A stretch of DNA of 64,000 nucleotides from assembly GCA_930367205.1 (NCBI GenBank), contig OV884014.1, positions 78,719,104-78,783,103 of the forward strand, written 5' to 3'. Shown here piece after piece: positions 35,801 through 46,908 of the stretch (position 1 is its first letter; each line of letters opens with the position of its first letter). A program made the position numbers and the translations under genes. This DNA comes from Acanthosoma haemorrhoidale (Eukaryota > Arthropoda > Insecta > Hemiptera > Acanthosomatidae). The notes under the pieces were generated by a model. The model was not told the DNA's origin and made no database searches. It was given only the letters and a program-made list of their open reading frames with translations.

Positions 35801-38800
35801 GAATACAATTGTAAGTGCAGCGCAGAGTGGCTTGAAGTCAGTGACTTATGTATAAGGTTGAAGCGAGAATGTGTCATGGTCGCCGGGGTATGGGTACATA
35901 ATCGATAAGGGCGATAATATTTAGTGTTTGGTTTATACTAATTCGAAAACATTATAATGATAATGATGAGGGTATATGATGTGTCTATAATGATGTAAAT
36001 TAAATATTAATTCAGATTTCACATCGACTCGAAAATTTTAGAAAGTCGGATGGCATTTGTTTCTAGGCTACACTAATTTATAAAACTAGTTTTCAGACGT
36101 TAGGTTTGTGTTATATCACCGACTAGGGAGAGCTGAAAACTAGATTTTCGAAAATCTACACTATTTATCATGTCGTGTTCGTCGAAGAATAACATTCACT
36201 AGGGTGTCACAACAGTTGCGTAATAAACTGTGACTTTCATAGGTTAATTTATTCGATTAGGAATATATTTTGGATAAAATATGGGATAGATATATTTTCA
36301 GAACGCTAGCTTTAACTGTTATCAGAAGGGACCCAGATACACAAGCAACGACCCCTCGACAACTCTCACTGATATTGACTGAAGAGGCTGTTCGGATAAT
36401 CTAATTTCGTCTATAAATAATCAGTATGAAAACAGTATAAATTATAGAGCACATTTCCTCATCCGGACTACTCCAAGTTAGCATATTATTGGTATATTTT
36501 CCTTAACTCTATTGATTTTAAGTGAAATTCCATACGTAATAGTTATGGATGATTTGGGCTATGATCCCTAGATCAAGCAAGGGTCTCGAATTTACTGGTA
36601 AACTTTTAGAAAACAAAATGTTTACGATTGGTGCTAATGACCCACGATTGTGTGCTTCTATCGTCTATCTACTAACAAGACGCGGTATTTCTCAAATTTC
36701 TGCTCTAGGAAAAAAAATATGTTATCGGTACTGAACCCATGTCAATAATAGGTTACTGACTCTTCACGATGGAAACGAATTGTTTAAAAGGATTGATTGA
36801 CAAGCCTGATTAGAGAGAATATACGTTTAAGCAGGTACTGATGGGGACTTCCATCTGATGAGTATTCTACGATAGTAGTTTTAAAAATGGTACAATATAA
36901 TCTGAAATTTTATAGGTAAATTTAAAATCTTCCCGAATCATGTACCACATGTTTTGGTTTAAATATAATAACGGAAGTATGTAAAAAAAAAACAAAAAAA
37001 AGAAACAATTGAAACAGGTCCTATGTATCTTAATTAACCATCTTCTCTCTGATTTTGGAGCTAAGGATAGTTTGAAAAGTATTTAGGGATCTCCAGGCCT
37101 GTACCCGGTACATTTCTCGATATGTTTTTTTTTGTAACTTTTTATCTGTTTTAATTTGTACATACATATATATAAATATAAACATAAACAAACAATTTTG
37201 TTCATAATTGATGTTTGATAAAACATTCGATGCTGTATCAATGAGTGATGTTATCCAATGTGGGAACTCACCTTCATGTTGAAGCAGACTGGCGGTACTT
37301 GGGTTGACTGAATAGACACACTACTGGGTACAGGCGCAGATAGCGAGAAGATCTAGAAGGTACACAGTACTATTGAGAGGAGCTACAACACGACCGAAAA
37401 TATACACAAGGGACAAGAAAAGGACAGAGAACCATCCTCGCCAAGGCGCTGTAGAAGACTGGTGCCCGAAGGGGCCCCCCACCACCCCGGCACCTCCAAC
37501 CGAATGTGATAGGGTGGGGGCTCTATGATAATTGATACTCTTATCAATAGGTCGCTTTCCCCGCCAGTGAAAGTAAAGTCTTTAAGGACTCGCCGGTGTA
37601 TTTTTGGAGCATTTTCGCCCCGTTCGTTCGGTGTTGTGCCATCGACTTCTTAGCCATGGTAGCAGGACCCTAGGTCGATAATTGGGAGTCAGTTTAATCT
37701 AACAGATCAAAAAAAACTTGAGCCTTGTCCCTTTTTTTCATAATTTAAAAATCTCAGTCAATTAAATTAGCTTTTGAAAATATCTTAAGTAGTTTAATTT
37801 AAAAAAAAAAAAAAGCCATTGAAATTATCGTGCATTACATTAGAAAAACTCTTTATGTTGTTCGTATACAAACGATTATTTTTCTGGAAAATCTATAAAT
37901 TTCCTTTACCTTCAATGTCTTTAATAAGTAAAAAAAACAGAACATTTAATATTAAGTAACTATTGAGCAATGAACAAGCCAGTTAGAATTTAATCTTTTT
38001 GGCATATTCTTCCTCTGATTAGCTCTTGGCCACAGCATATAAAAAGTCGCAAACGATTTTTTAAAAATGTATTCAACATTTCAGATATATTGAATCATTT
38101 TTACGACTCGTATCCTACAAAACGAATACAAACATACAAACGAGTACAATCCTTAATTATCTGACTGAAAGAAATGCCGACAAAGTTAAGGGGGATATAA
38201 TATTTTCTCGATATTTTCTTAGTAGTCTGTGAACAGGGGAAAACATGGCAATATCTATCGTAATATTACAACAAAAACAATTGTCATATATAATAAATTA
38301 TGTTCAGTAGTAGCCAAAGTAAATAGTAAACATTTTTGATCTTAAAGAAAAGTCAATATACGCATGGCAAAAACTCTTCATTGTTTTCAATAAATGAAAA
38401 AAAAAATCATATTAAAAAAGAGTTTTTTTTTTTATTTTTAAAAAGTTTTCAAAAACTCTAACGAAAAAAAAACGAAACAAACAGGACTCGGAGTCTGTTC
38501 TTCGGAGTCAAAAACTGTCAATAATTTTATATAAATAAAATATGTTAATGCTTGGGTTGGAGCTATAGTTGCATACAGATCGAACTCTTGTGAGTTATGG
38601 CCTAGTACAGTATTTTAAAAATATTTTTTCTTTGTCTGGAAACTAATAAAACCAGTGGGATCCACACCACTACGAAATTGACTAAATGTTAATGGTCATA
38701 ACAGTTTTGGTCAATTTCGGGCTACTCCTGATTAACCTAGGGGCATTAAATCATCCAAGTACAATAATAAGTTTCAAGACGTACAATATTACTTGGAAAC

Positions 38801-40028
38801 TTCGACACCTTTTGAATATTCACTGATACATCTCTCAATATTGGGATATAACAAACAAAGCGAAAATTCTTTATTTTATATTTGGAACTTTTTAATTATT
38901 TTCGAGTTTTTCACGATAAAGCCGAAATAGAACAATCGGTCAACTTATAGATAATATCAATTATGCATTATCCAGGGCAATAACAACGTGATAATATAGC
39001 CCGTGAGGACGTTTTTCAATAACCACGCAATTTTTCATTCAAATCACATCCCGTTCCGAACGCGATGATGCAATCAACCGGGAATCTCTTGGTTATCTTC
39101 CAGCTTTTAGTAAACACATTTTAATTTTAACTTCTGCCATGACGGCGAAACAGTTTCTGTCTGTTAAATTATTTTTTATTATTGTTACAATTGATTTTGA
39201 GCCATTGATAATTGTATTTACGCTCATGGTAGATTCAAGGTCGGAGACACCATTAGCAATTAGTGTTAGCAACTTTATTTGGAAAGGACAAAGTTACAAG
39301 GGAATATCGCTTCTTTTATATGAAACAATTTAATTTTATGTTAAGAATATGCGCATATATTGTGAAGATAATTGCTTATAAGAAATATAATACATAAGAA
39401 AGAGCACAAAGTTTCACCTGAGTAATCCTAACAAAAGAATTCCGGCTGACATGTAAGCGACAAGTATACTCTGAGAGAAGCTTTAGGCTCTTCGAAAGTT
39501 TACTCATAGACACACATTTTGGACCTGTTTATTTTTATTTATTATTAATATTTTTAAGATACCTTTTGAAACAGACTAGACTAGCCAGGCAGGTGGGGCT
39601 AGGGTGCCCCCAGGATCGCGACCACCACTCGGTAGCTTTTTACAAACCGAAAAAAAATCAAAAATTGATAATACTCTATAAACAACAAATAACGGTCAAC
39701 AAGTTTGGTTAAAGTAATGTTTACATCACGGTCATCGTGGTATTCAAATTTTATCATCGTTTACCCTAGTGATATCACCTTCCGTGGTCTTTGTTAATAT
39801 GTTTACAGATACGTTGGTAATAGTTTTCTCTATTGTATCTTCATAGTTGTAGCGCTTTATTTCCACGTAGATTAGGCTTACAGCTTAATGTACCTTATGG
39901 AGGAACTAGTGTTTACAACATCACGACGGAAACAGCCTAAAACACTAACAGTTACAATGGCCATTATTAGCATATTTAACGACGACACCCTGCGTCGACA
40001 GCCTCCAGGAATGGCAGGGTAGAGTTAG
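26864..40028. other. 13-kb AT-rich stretch, no gene recognised
   Basis: Mostly AT-rich. GC-richer islands lie at 28790-29110, 30900-31210, 31770-31950, 34050-34340 and 37230-37690. The last contains a TGGTGCCCGAAGGGGCC stretch that loosely resembles a retroelement primer-binding site, but no LTR pair was found. Open frames such as 28886-29278 (+) carry no known motif. Exons of a host gene shorter than about 150 bp could be hidden here. Confidence 0.4.
27139..27167 (+). other. Penelope-like terminal motif, site 1
   Basis: CCTGAAGATG, then a short AT-rich spacer, then GAAACGTT. This pattern recurs at the ends of Penelope-like retroelements in many animals. No GIY-YIG or reverse transcriptase frame was found alongside it. 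Confidence 0.3.
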
Positions 40029-40253
40029 TCATTGTTGTTGACTGGATCGTTTGTAGAATCCGCACGTTAAAAATGTAGATTCCAGAGCCAAGGCTGTGAG
40101 ATTAGATGAGGCTACGTGATTGGAGGGACGTACGAGGTTTCGCAGCCGACGGCGTACGGCTTCAGTTGCCCATTCAGTATCGTCGATGGGCGGCCATCTC
40201 TCAGCTGTCCCATTGACAAATGTTGCCAAATAGCCTGCCGATGGAGGTGCCAT
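40029..40253 (-). CDS. Unidentified 74-codon open frame in a GC-richer patch
   Basis: An ATG-started frame on the minus strand in a patch with higher GC than its surroundings. It contains an acidic then basic stretch (DDTEWATEAVRRRLRNL) that could form an amphipathic helix. I recognise no domain. A splice-donor-like GAG|GTAAGT lies just upstream of the ATG on the same strand. If that donor is used the ATG would fall inside an intron, which argues against this start. The opposite strand is also open over part of it (40116-40421), which weakens the case for coding. Treat as a weak candidate. Confidence 0.15.
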   Translation of the reverse strand: MAPPSAGYLATFVNGTAERWPPIDDTEWATEAVRRRLRNLVRPSNHVASSNLTALALESTFLTCGFYKRSSQQQ

Positions 40254-41263
40254 TACTTACCTCGCTGGGCTGCTGTTGTGCCTACGGACAATAATAATTT
40301 CCCTATTCATGATCGATTGTGTATCGAAATCGTGTTTAGAGGCGTCCTTGAATTGAGGCATTATTCATCAAGGTGGCTCTGGATGGTTATAACTTCAGCT
40401 AACTCCATTATATTGAAGTGAGATTAAGCATTTAGAAAAGTTTTCTTATAAAACTAAATAATCTAGTATCCTGTTTCCTATTTTTTTTTTTTCTTCATAT
40501 CACCTTATAATATTGATGGAATTCAACATAGGTTCTATATAAATGAATCTATTTACAATAGGTAGCTTGGCTACATTTTATACGATTTTTAACAGTTTTA
40601 CACTGTGATTTGCGATTGTTACAAAGGTATCATGTACGTTATAACTAACTAACATCTAATAAATAAAATCTTAACCTAATTTTCTCCGACAGTCTGTTCA
40701 CATCGATGCGGGAAGGGTGTTGGGGTCATAGGGTTAAACACTGGGTTTGTTAGGTGCTGCAACAAGTCAAAAAACTTGTGTCTCTGGCGGATGAACTAGG
40801 GCTAGTTCATGGTGGGCACCGACGGCACACCAAGCAACTGGTGCAGGTCGGCGTTCTTTAACATCTCGAGAGAGGTATGCCCGACCACTTTTATGGTTAG
40901 TATTTTATTTAAATAGAAACTTATATGCCACAAATTATTTCGTACAGGAAGCGTGGGTTAAAAAAAAAGCTACGTGGAGGATCTGCGGTGTAGAATAATG
41001 TAATATGGATTTATCCGTCATCAAAGGTTTCCGGCAGTAACAGGACTGAATGTTAGTACGAGTGGACTGAAGTTTCCGACCTAACAAAGCTTTTATTTCA
41101 GCTGAATATTGAGTATTATAAGCCAAATTGGACTGTTTGAAAAGTAGACCCAAATTATTAAAGGAAAAAGGCTGTCAGGTCGAAAGCTTGTGCTACGTCC
41201 AGATAGGAAAATGTTTAATAGATCTTAGTTATTGTAGCGACCGCTAAGTACATTAGAGAAATC
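40254..41263. other. Intergenic, no gene recognised
   Basis: Includes a GC-richer patch at 40690-40890 without a long frame. No repeat partner was noticed within the window. Confidence 0.45.
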
Positions 41264-41358
41264 ACCCTATAATCTATTGTATATATATATATATTGTAAA
41301 CAAATGTAAATAACATGACCAAAATATAAATCATTGTAAATGTGTTAAACAAAAAAAA

Positions 41359-41490
41359 TGCGGGGTGCCAATTAGTTATATGAGCTGGGACGTCAGCTGT
41401 CAGTAGCCAGGTATATGTGGACCCAACCGCCGGCAAGACCCTTCCAGCCTCTGCCAGGGAACAAAGGAAAGCCAAATCATTGGTCACAAC
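41359..41490 (+). repeat. 132-bp direct repeat, unit 1
   Basis: Starts TGCGGGGTGCCAATTAG and ends TTGGTCACAAC. It matches 41846-41977 at an offset of 487 bp with only a few substitutions (for example ACGTCAGCTG against ATGCCAGCTG). Confidence 0.9.
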
Positions 41491-41845
41491 AATGGGGATT
41501 GGCTGTGGGCATTTAAGCCGGTGATTTGGGTCCTGTAAATCATTCTCCTGGCAACTACCGGCCCGTGGCTCCAGCTTGAAAACTCTGAAACTTGACTGCT
41601 TCTTTATGAAAAACATCTACATCACTTTATCTCCTCGCCTCGCTACGTTTTAGTCCGGCGTTGTCAGACCCCACACCTTCCTAGTGGGAATCTCTGACTT
41701 CGTCTCGCTAAATCTAGCACCTCCTTGGGAGAGACCTCTCCCTAGTGGACAACGGTTGTCGCGGCCCTGCAAACTTACCAAGCAGTGTCTCCCGCGACAA
41801 TTCAGTCTGCCTCTCTCCGGTTCACACTCGCCTTTGCGGGAGATT

Positions 41846-41977
41846 TGCGGGGTGCCAATTAGTTATATGAGCTGGGATGCCAGCTGTCAGTAGCCAGGTT
41901 TATGTGGACCCAACCACCGGCAAGACCCTGCCAGCCTCTGCCAGGGAACAAACGAAAGCCAAATCATTGGTCACAAC
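41846..41977 (+). repeat. 132-bp direct repeat, unit 2
   Basis: Copy of 41359-41490, lying within sequence that is continuous in the inverted copy at 45.2 kb. It is therefore a secondary insertion or duplication. Confidence 0.9.
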
Positions 41978-42115
41978 ACCTCGTTCGGATTTCGCCTACC
42001 CTTAGATACGGAGTGTGAATTCGTGGTCATTCCAAGACCACACAAACTACCTACCTACTTACCCTATACCTCTTCTCCTGAACATAGTGCACTGTCGGGG
42101 CACATGCCTATCAAA

Positions 42116-43650
42116 AAATGGAGTCAGATAGTAAAGCCGTCATGAAACGATTGTCCAGGTTATAAACTCAAACAATCCTCACTTTATCACCAGGGGTAGG
42201 GTGACCAGACACCCCCCTCGTGACGACCCGACAGTTATAATCTCTTAAACTCTGCGATAATAAACAATAACTCAATGAAATGGGACAGAGAGTTGGCCCA
42301 CTATATTTCATTTGCAAATAGCGCTTTGGGCATTTAAAATGTCATTATGTAAGAGCTGAGTTTCTGTGTTACTAAGATGACCTATGGTCGGTCACTTACT
42401 CTTTTTGGGCGAACCTACAACCAGGGAAATCCAAACATAAAAATATGTACAACTTAAGTAAAATTGAATTGCCTTTAACTCCAGCTCACCGATTTTTGAC
42501 TGTATTGTATGTTGCATTCATTTCCTCACTGTTCAGATAGTATGGTTATAAAATGCGGGCTGCGTCAGCAGACTGTTTCGCAAGCGGCAGGAACACACCC
42601 ACGCAACATAGCATTCACGACCTGTCCGATCAGATAGGGGAAGCTGAAAGCAACAGGCCAGCACCGCCTGAATCCAGGTCACCAGGTAAATAACTTTAAT
42701 TGTGGCTGGGTTCTGGTCGGAGGACCCGAAGGAATCCTGGACTGTTTGGGAACAGTAGAGGATCAATTACAAACAGTTAAAAATTATACAAGCTCAAAGT
42801 AGATGACTGTACTTTTCAGTGGTTCAATTGTCAATTTAAATTCAATTCTGTATTTGTGTAGCAATATGTCCCTGAAGTATGTGGAACTGACAAGTCTTCT
42901 TTGAGTTCCCTATTTTTTAAAAGTAATTCCTTCTTTGCATTTTAATTGAATATTGAAGAACTGAAGACGAGCGTTTGACAGTTGAAAGCGCAGTGCCAAA
43001 ATATAGCGATAGACATTTTATTTCTTACATTTATAACTCCACGGCCAATACAAAAATTTAACATAAAATAATATGTAGACTTTGGTGGAAAATAATTTGA
43101 AAACGTCCTAAAGACTCTCTTGTGTTAGTTGTTTAATCTAGAGACATCGGATTTTACATGGAAGAACTGCCTTATGCGACACTAAAAAAAAAAAATAGCA
43201 CTATACAATAAATTAATTACATGGATATTTCAAGTAAACTATTCATTTCATTCCGTGACGAATAACACATGACTGAACACTTTATCAATGACTGACTTTA
43301 TCAATTTGGAAAAGACCCTTCGAGCCAAATTCTATCAGGCCCTTTTCAGTAATGAAGAAACAGGCGGTATTTATATGAAAAATGGTGATACGAGACATTA
43401 AGCCGTACCGAAGTATTATTTTCCCATCAGGCTATTCCTAGTTACGATAGACTCTGACGAAAGACCACTTCACCAAGGTTAAATTTAATTTATGCAATCA
43501 ATATCTTCTTTTGTTGGCAGAAAAATTAAGGTTTAAGAAAATACACATATAGTTTTTAAACAAGGTTTCCTTCGAAGTAAAATATATAAATTGCCGGATA
43601 AACTACGTTTAAAATTCAAACGTTACAAACACAACAGGTTGAGAACTATT
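42116..43650. other. Intergenic, no gene recognised
   Basis: Mixed composition. The minus-strand frame 42533-42766 lies in a GC-richer patch with no known motif. Confidence 0.4.
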
Positions 43651-43873
43651 TCAGTCAACTGGCAAAAGCACTGCGAAAGTCCTTAAATATTCTAGTAAAC
43701 GGGGGCTGTTGTGGGCCTTGGAGGGCTTTCGTCCATTAGGTAATTGAGGAAGGAAACGTCTCGCTTTCTCTTCTATCATTGGACTATAATAAGTCGGCCG
43801 GGCAGAAATGCATCCAGAAATAATCACCAATGAGGCAAGGGATATTTTTGAAACAAGAGTAATCACTTACTTT

Positions 43874-44191
43874 TTACAGACATGGCAGCACATTTGACTT
43901 GACTACTTCGAAACTCTCCTTCAGCTTTCTTACCTGGGAAAATAAGAAATATGTATTTCAATACTTTGACATTTCATCACTTAATTAGACAAGTTCAGTA
44001 CTTATACTAATATGACATAATTATTGCTGTTTCGTCAAAGTATATTTCCACAGGACTGCTCTGGTAAAACCGGCTACACCTCCACTTCTTCTTACCGGTT
44101 CTCTTCTATCCATCACCTGGAAGTTGGGATGTCTTTCAAGGATTTCTTCAGGCAGAATCGGTGAAAAAAACAGATAGAGGACCCGTTTTAA
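43874..44191 (-). CDS. Possible last two exons of an unidentified gene
   Basis: On the minus strand, 44191-44096 gives 32 open codons containing PILPEEILERHPNFQVMDRR. It is preceded by a CTAAC..CAG acceptor-like end and followed by the donor CCG|GTAAGAAG. After a 162-bp stretch ending in TTATTTTCCCAG, 43933-43874 continues in phase for 19 codons (VRKLKESFEVVKSNVLPCL) to TAA. The canonical GT..AG ends, the polypyrimidine tract and phase continuity support a real intron. The peptide is charged and helix-prone. I do not recognise the family and the upstream exons were not found. The intron could be coincidental, since the exons are short. Confidence 0.25.
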
Positions 44192-44884
44192 CTGACAGAT
44201 TTGTTAGTTTTCAGTTGTAATTCACGAGGCCAATATTTTAGTAATTATTAAAATATCATGCTAGCCTACCCAACATCAAATCTTTTTAAAACCCTCGCAA
44301 AATACCTCGCCAGAAGCGGAGTCTTACAGAGTGGGGCTGAAGTGTATGTAGTCCTTTGGTTTAAAATTTGATGTGAGTTTATTTGCCTGATTATAAATTA
44401 TATGTATTTAAAACTAAATATTGAACATATTCTTTTATTATTCCAATAGGAGGCTTTGAGTTCAAATCTTATTTTTTCCTTTGGGTAATAATTATTGATA
44501 ATAATAGGGATAACATACCTTGACTGAATAATTAGTAATATAATACTTATTAGTAATTACCCAGACTTATTTAAACTTCACCTCATACTTAGCATTGGTA
44601 TTCTACAAAGTTTATGAGAGAGAACGTGGCTAAAGAAATTTGATATAAAACATAAATAATTCTCATGTTTCTCAGAAAATAAAATCTACAAACTTTATTA
44701 ACAATTATTTTATCAGATATAGATATAGTTTTGTCGTAGTATGGATCCCACTGCTGTTAATAATTATTAACCAAAAAAAAAAGGTACACTAAATTCATAA
44801 TCTCTTTAATATCGCTACTGTCACAGTTATCCTAAACGTGTTTACGACTTATCCAATATGATTTTACTGCGGTAGACGAAATCT

Positions 44885-45600
44885 TTAATTGAAGGGTGAG
44901 ATGCCTGGTTGTGGGGTTTATACCTGAGTATCCCCAAAGTGGGGAGGAGACGCCCGCCGCGGGCTAGGGTCGCTACAACCTCTTAGCCCCCGCCCGACGA
45001 GCGGCCAGAAAGAGATAAGGCGGGTGGACCTATGGTCTTTCGCCCTGGCTGCCGGCCTAGTCGGCGGGCAGCCTAATTCGCTTTGATCTGAATCCATAAG
45101 ATCTTTTAGTAGGTGTGTGTGCCCCGACAAAGCACTATGTTCAGGAGACGAGGTACAGGGTAGGTTTATAGGTAGTTTATGTGGTCTTGGAATGACCACG
45201 AATTCACACTCGGTATCTTAGGGTAGGCGAAAACCGTCCGGATCCCAAAGGCGAGTGTGAACCGGAGAGAGGCAGACTGGATTGCCATGGGAGACACTGC
45301 TGGTAAAATTTGCAGGGCCAAAGCAACCGTTGTCCGCAAGGGAGAGGCCTCTCCCAAGGAGGTGCTAGTTTTAGCGAGACGAAGGCAGAGATTCCCACTA
45401 GGAAGGTGTTGGGCCTGACAACGCTGGACGAAAACATAGCGAGGTTAGGAGAGAAATGCAGAGTTAGTTGAATGAGAAGTCCATGGTTTTGAGTAGAGCA
45501 GCAGGCGCCAGTGCAGAGAGAGAGGAGAGAGTAGTGTTCCAAGTGGTGGTCCGATTCGTTATGCAAATCCCTGCTCTCACTGACGTCATAACCTTTATTA
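44885..45600 (-). mobile_element. LTR/leader-like element fragment, copy 2 (inverted)
   Basis: Reverse-oriented relative of 41264-42115, with matches at 45124-45236 and 45240-45428. Beyond the shared part it extends at 44890-45120 into very GC-rich sequence with a minus-strand frame (44918-45199) rich in Pro/Arg/Ser. That could be a gag-like start, but no zinc knuckle or other motif is visible. A parallel frame in both copies (containing APPWERPLP and SLPLSGSHSPL) is open, yet no family is recognised. No second LTR, primer-binding site or pol was found. Confidence 0.5.
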
Positions 45601-45713
45601 AAATAGATACATATTTTCTGATAATTATTTGATGATATTGATACAAGGTCTGATACGAGAAGAGGGTGACTTATAATTATTTGTGATTAAGAGGTGGCCA
45701 AAACAAGCATCTT

Positions 45714-45804
45714 ATTGGTGTCTGCCCACAAACAAACGAAGCTCACTCCCACTCGATATTGGCAGCGAGGTGCTCTGGAAAGCGCTTGTGGGCAAAACAC
45801 CAAT
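45714..45804 (+). repeat. 91-bp foldback (inverted repeat)
   Basis: ATTGGTGTCTGCCCACAA at 45714-45731 pairs with TTGTGGGCAAAACACCAAT at 45786-45804, leaving a ~54-base GC-richer loop. It could be a very small foldback element or a structured site. No target duplication is obvious. Confidence 0.55.
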
Positions 45805-46676
45805 GAATGACTTTTCCTTTCGACCCGTTTGAAACCTTTTTGTGCTTCGCTCTTGATTTTATTCTATTTCACTTCTCATCAACTCCTTGTTACAATAGTA
45901 GGACGTTTTACATACTAAGTTGTAGTTCAAAATGCAAGTTACACAATAAAATATATAAAAATTATGTATGCTCTGTGGGAGATATTCCAAGTAGTACAGT
46001 ACATGTCACCTATTGTGGTTATGTTCCGCTACGACAGATCTAGACTTTGAAGTATCGCCGATGGACTAGACAAGGAAGTGCAGAGCAAGACCACCTGCAT
46101 CCGAGTGCATCATCCAATCAGCTGGTCTGGAATGCACCCCTTCAGACTGCAGACTATTACTCATAAGTAATCTGGCTGATTACAGCGCTGGGTTGTGTAA
46201 TCTATTTATGTAAGGTGGAGTGGTGCTTGGGGCTCTTCCTCAAACATTATTATTACAGCTGAAGGCATCTACCTACACCCATCTGTAACGGTCTGTGCAG
46301 CGTTTGTCATTCAATGTGTGCAACTCCAGTGCACTTCTCAAGACTGTTATATAATGTGCAAAAACATCCATTCAACACTTTTACAATTAGTCAATAATTA
46401 TTAGGTTATGTTTAGGATTTGACTACGAATTTTCCACCCCCGGCCTAGTTAATTCCTAATCTCATTTGATAATTTGATATACCTCTGAAAGTTTAAGGGT
46501 ACTAAAATACAGAAAAATATAAAATACTATATTTTACTATAGCTATCGCTAAACTGAGGCAATGCTTTTTAAAGATTCAGGGGGGGGGGGGGGGAAATTA
46601 TAGTATTTATCCCCAAGACTTCCTCCTGGTTACGCCACTGATACGTAATTCCATTAGTGAAATTCCTTAATTCCGC
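45805..46676. other. Intergenic, no gene recognised
   Basis: Holds a GC-richer patch at 46040-46320 and a run of 15 G at 46580-46594. No domain recognised. Confidence 0.45.
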
Positions 46677-46677
46677 T

Positions 46678-46908
46678 AGACATAAGTCTGTAAAAGCCAC
46701 TCCTTTTCAAATTATGTACGGAAAACATCAATAACTTAAGCAAACTTTTTTTCATAACACAACAGAAATTGATCATAAAAATCAAATGCTTCAAATAGAA
46801 GTTTATAAAGTAAATGCAATTTCAAGCCTAATAAGACTAACCGTGGGAAGGCTGGATTCTATCCCAGAGTTAAACAACTACGTAAATTTTTTTTTTTTAC
46901 GGATTTAA
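46678..46908 (+). pseudogene. Ty3/Gypsy-like integrase C-terminal relic
   Basis: One frame reads HKSVKATPFQIMYGKHQ, a TAA at 46732-46734, and in the same frame ETEI-like sequence (HNTTEIDHKNQMLQIEV). The first part matches the conserved end of retroviral-type integrase cores in Gypsy elements (H.ST..TPF.L.YG). Only the tail of the domain remains; the catalytic D,D-35-E region was not found upstream and no LTR is attached. The element is not recognisably linked to the LTR-like fragments at 41-45 kb. Confidence 0.45.

Larger units (their letters stand above)
41264..42115 (+). mobile_element. LTR/leader-like element fragment, copy 1
   Basis: After a TA run (41279-41295), the sequence TTGTAAACAAATG opens a stretch that runs into GC-rich DNA. 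41652-41841 and 41994-42107 match, inverted, 45240-45428 and 45124-45236. The layout (TA run, TGTAA start, promoter-like ATTTAAG near 41510, GC-rich leader) resembles an LTR plus leader. No protease, reverse transcriptase or integrase frame is present. A 132-bp piece, 41359-41490, is repeated inside the element at 41846-41977, interrupting the match to the other copy. The 69-codon frame at 41684-41893 runs across that insertion and is unlikely to be real. Confidence 0.55.

Noticed and set aside
37430..37690. GC-rich island with TGGTGCCCGAAGGGGCC, like a retroelement primer-binding site
   Set aside because: No LTR pair, polypurine tract or coding region was found around it.
43651..43866. 71-codon minus-strand frame with a signal-peptide-like start and a peptide between RR and GRK, like an amidated neuropeptide precursor
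   Set aside because: The first codon is GTG with a stop directly upstream and no in-frame ATG before the hydrophobic stretch. The resemblance is limited to short basic sites that arise easily by chance.
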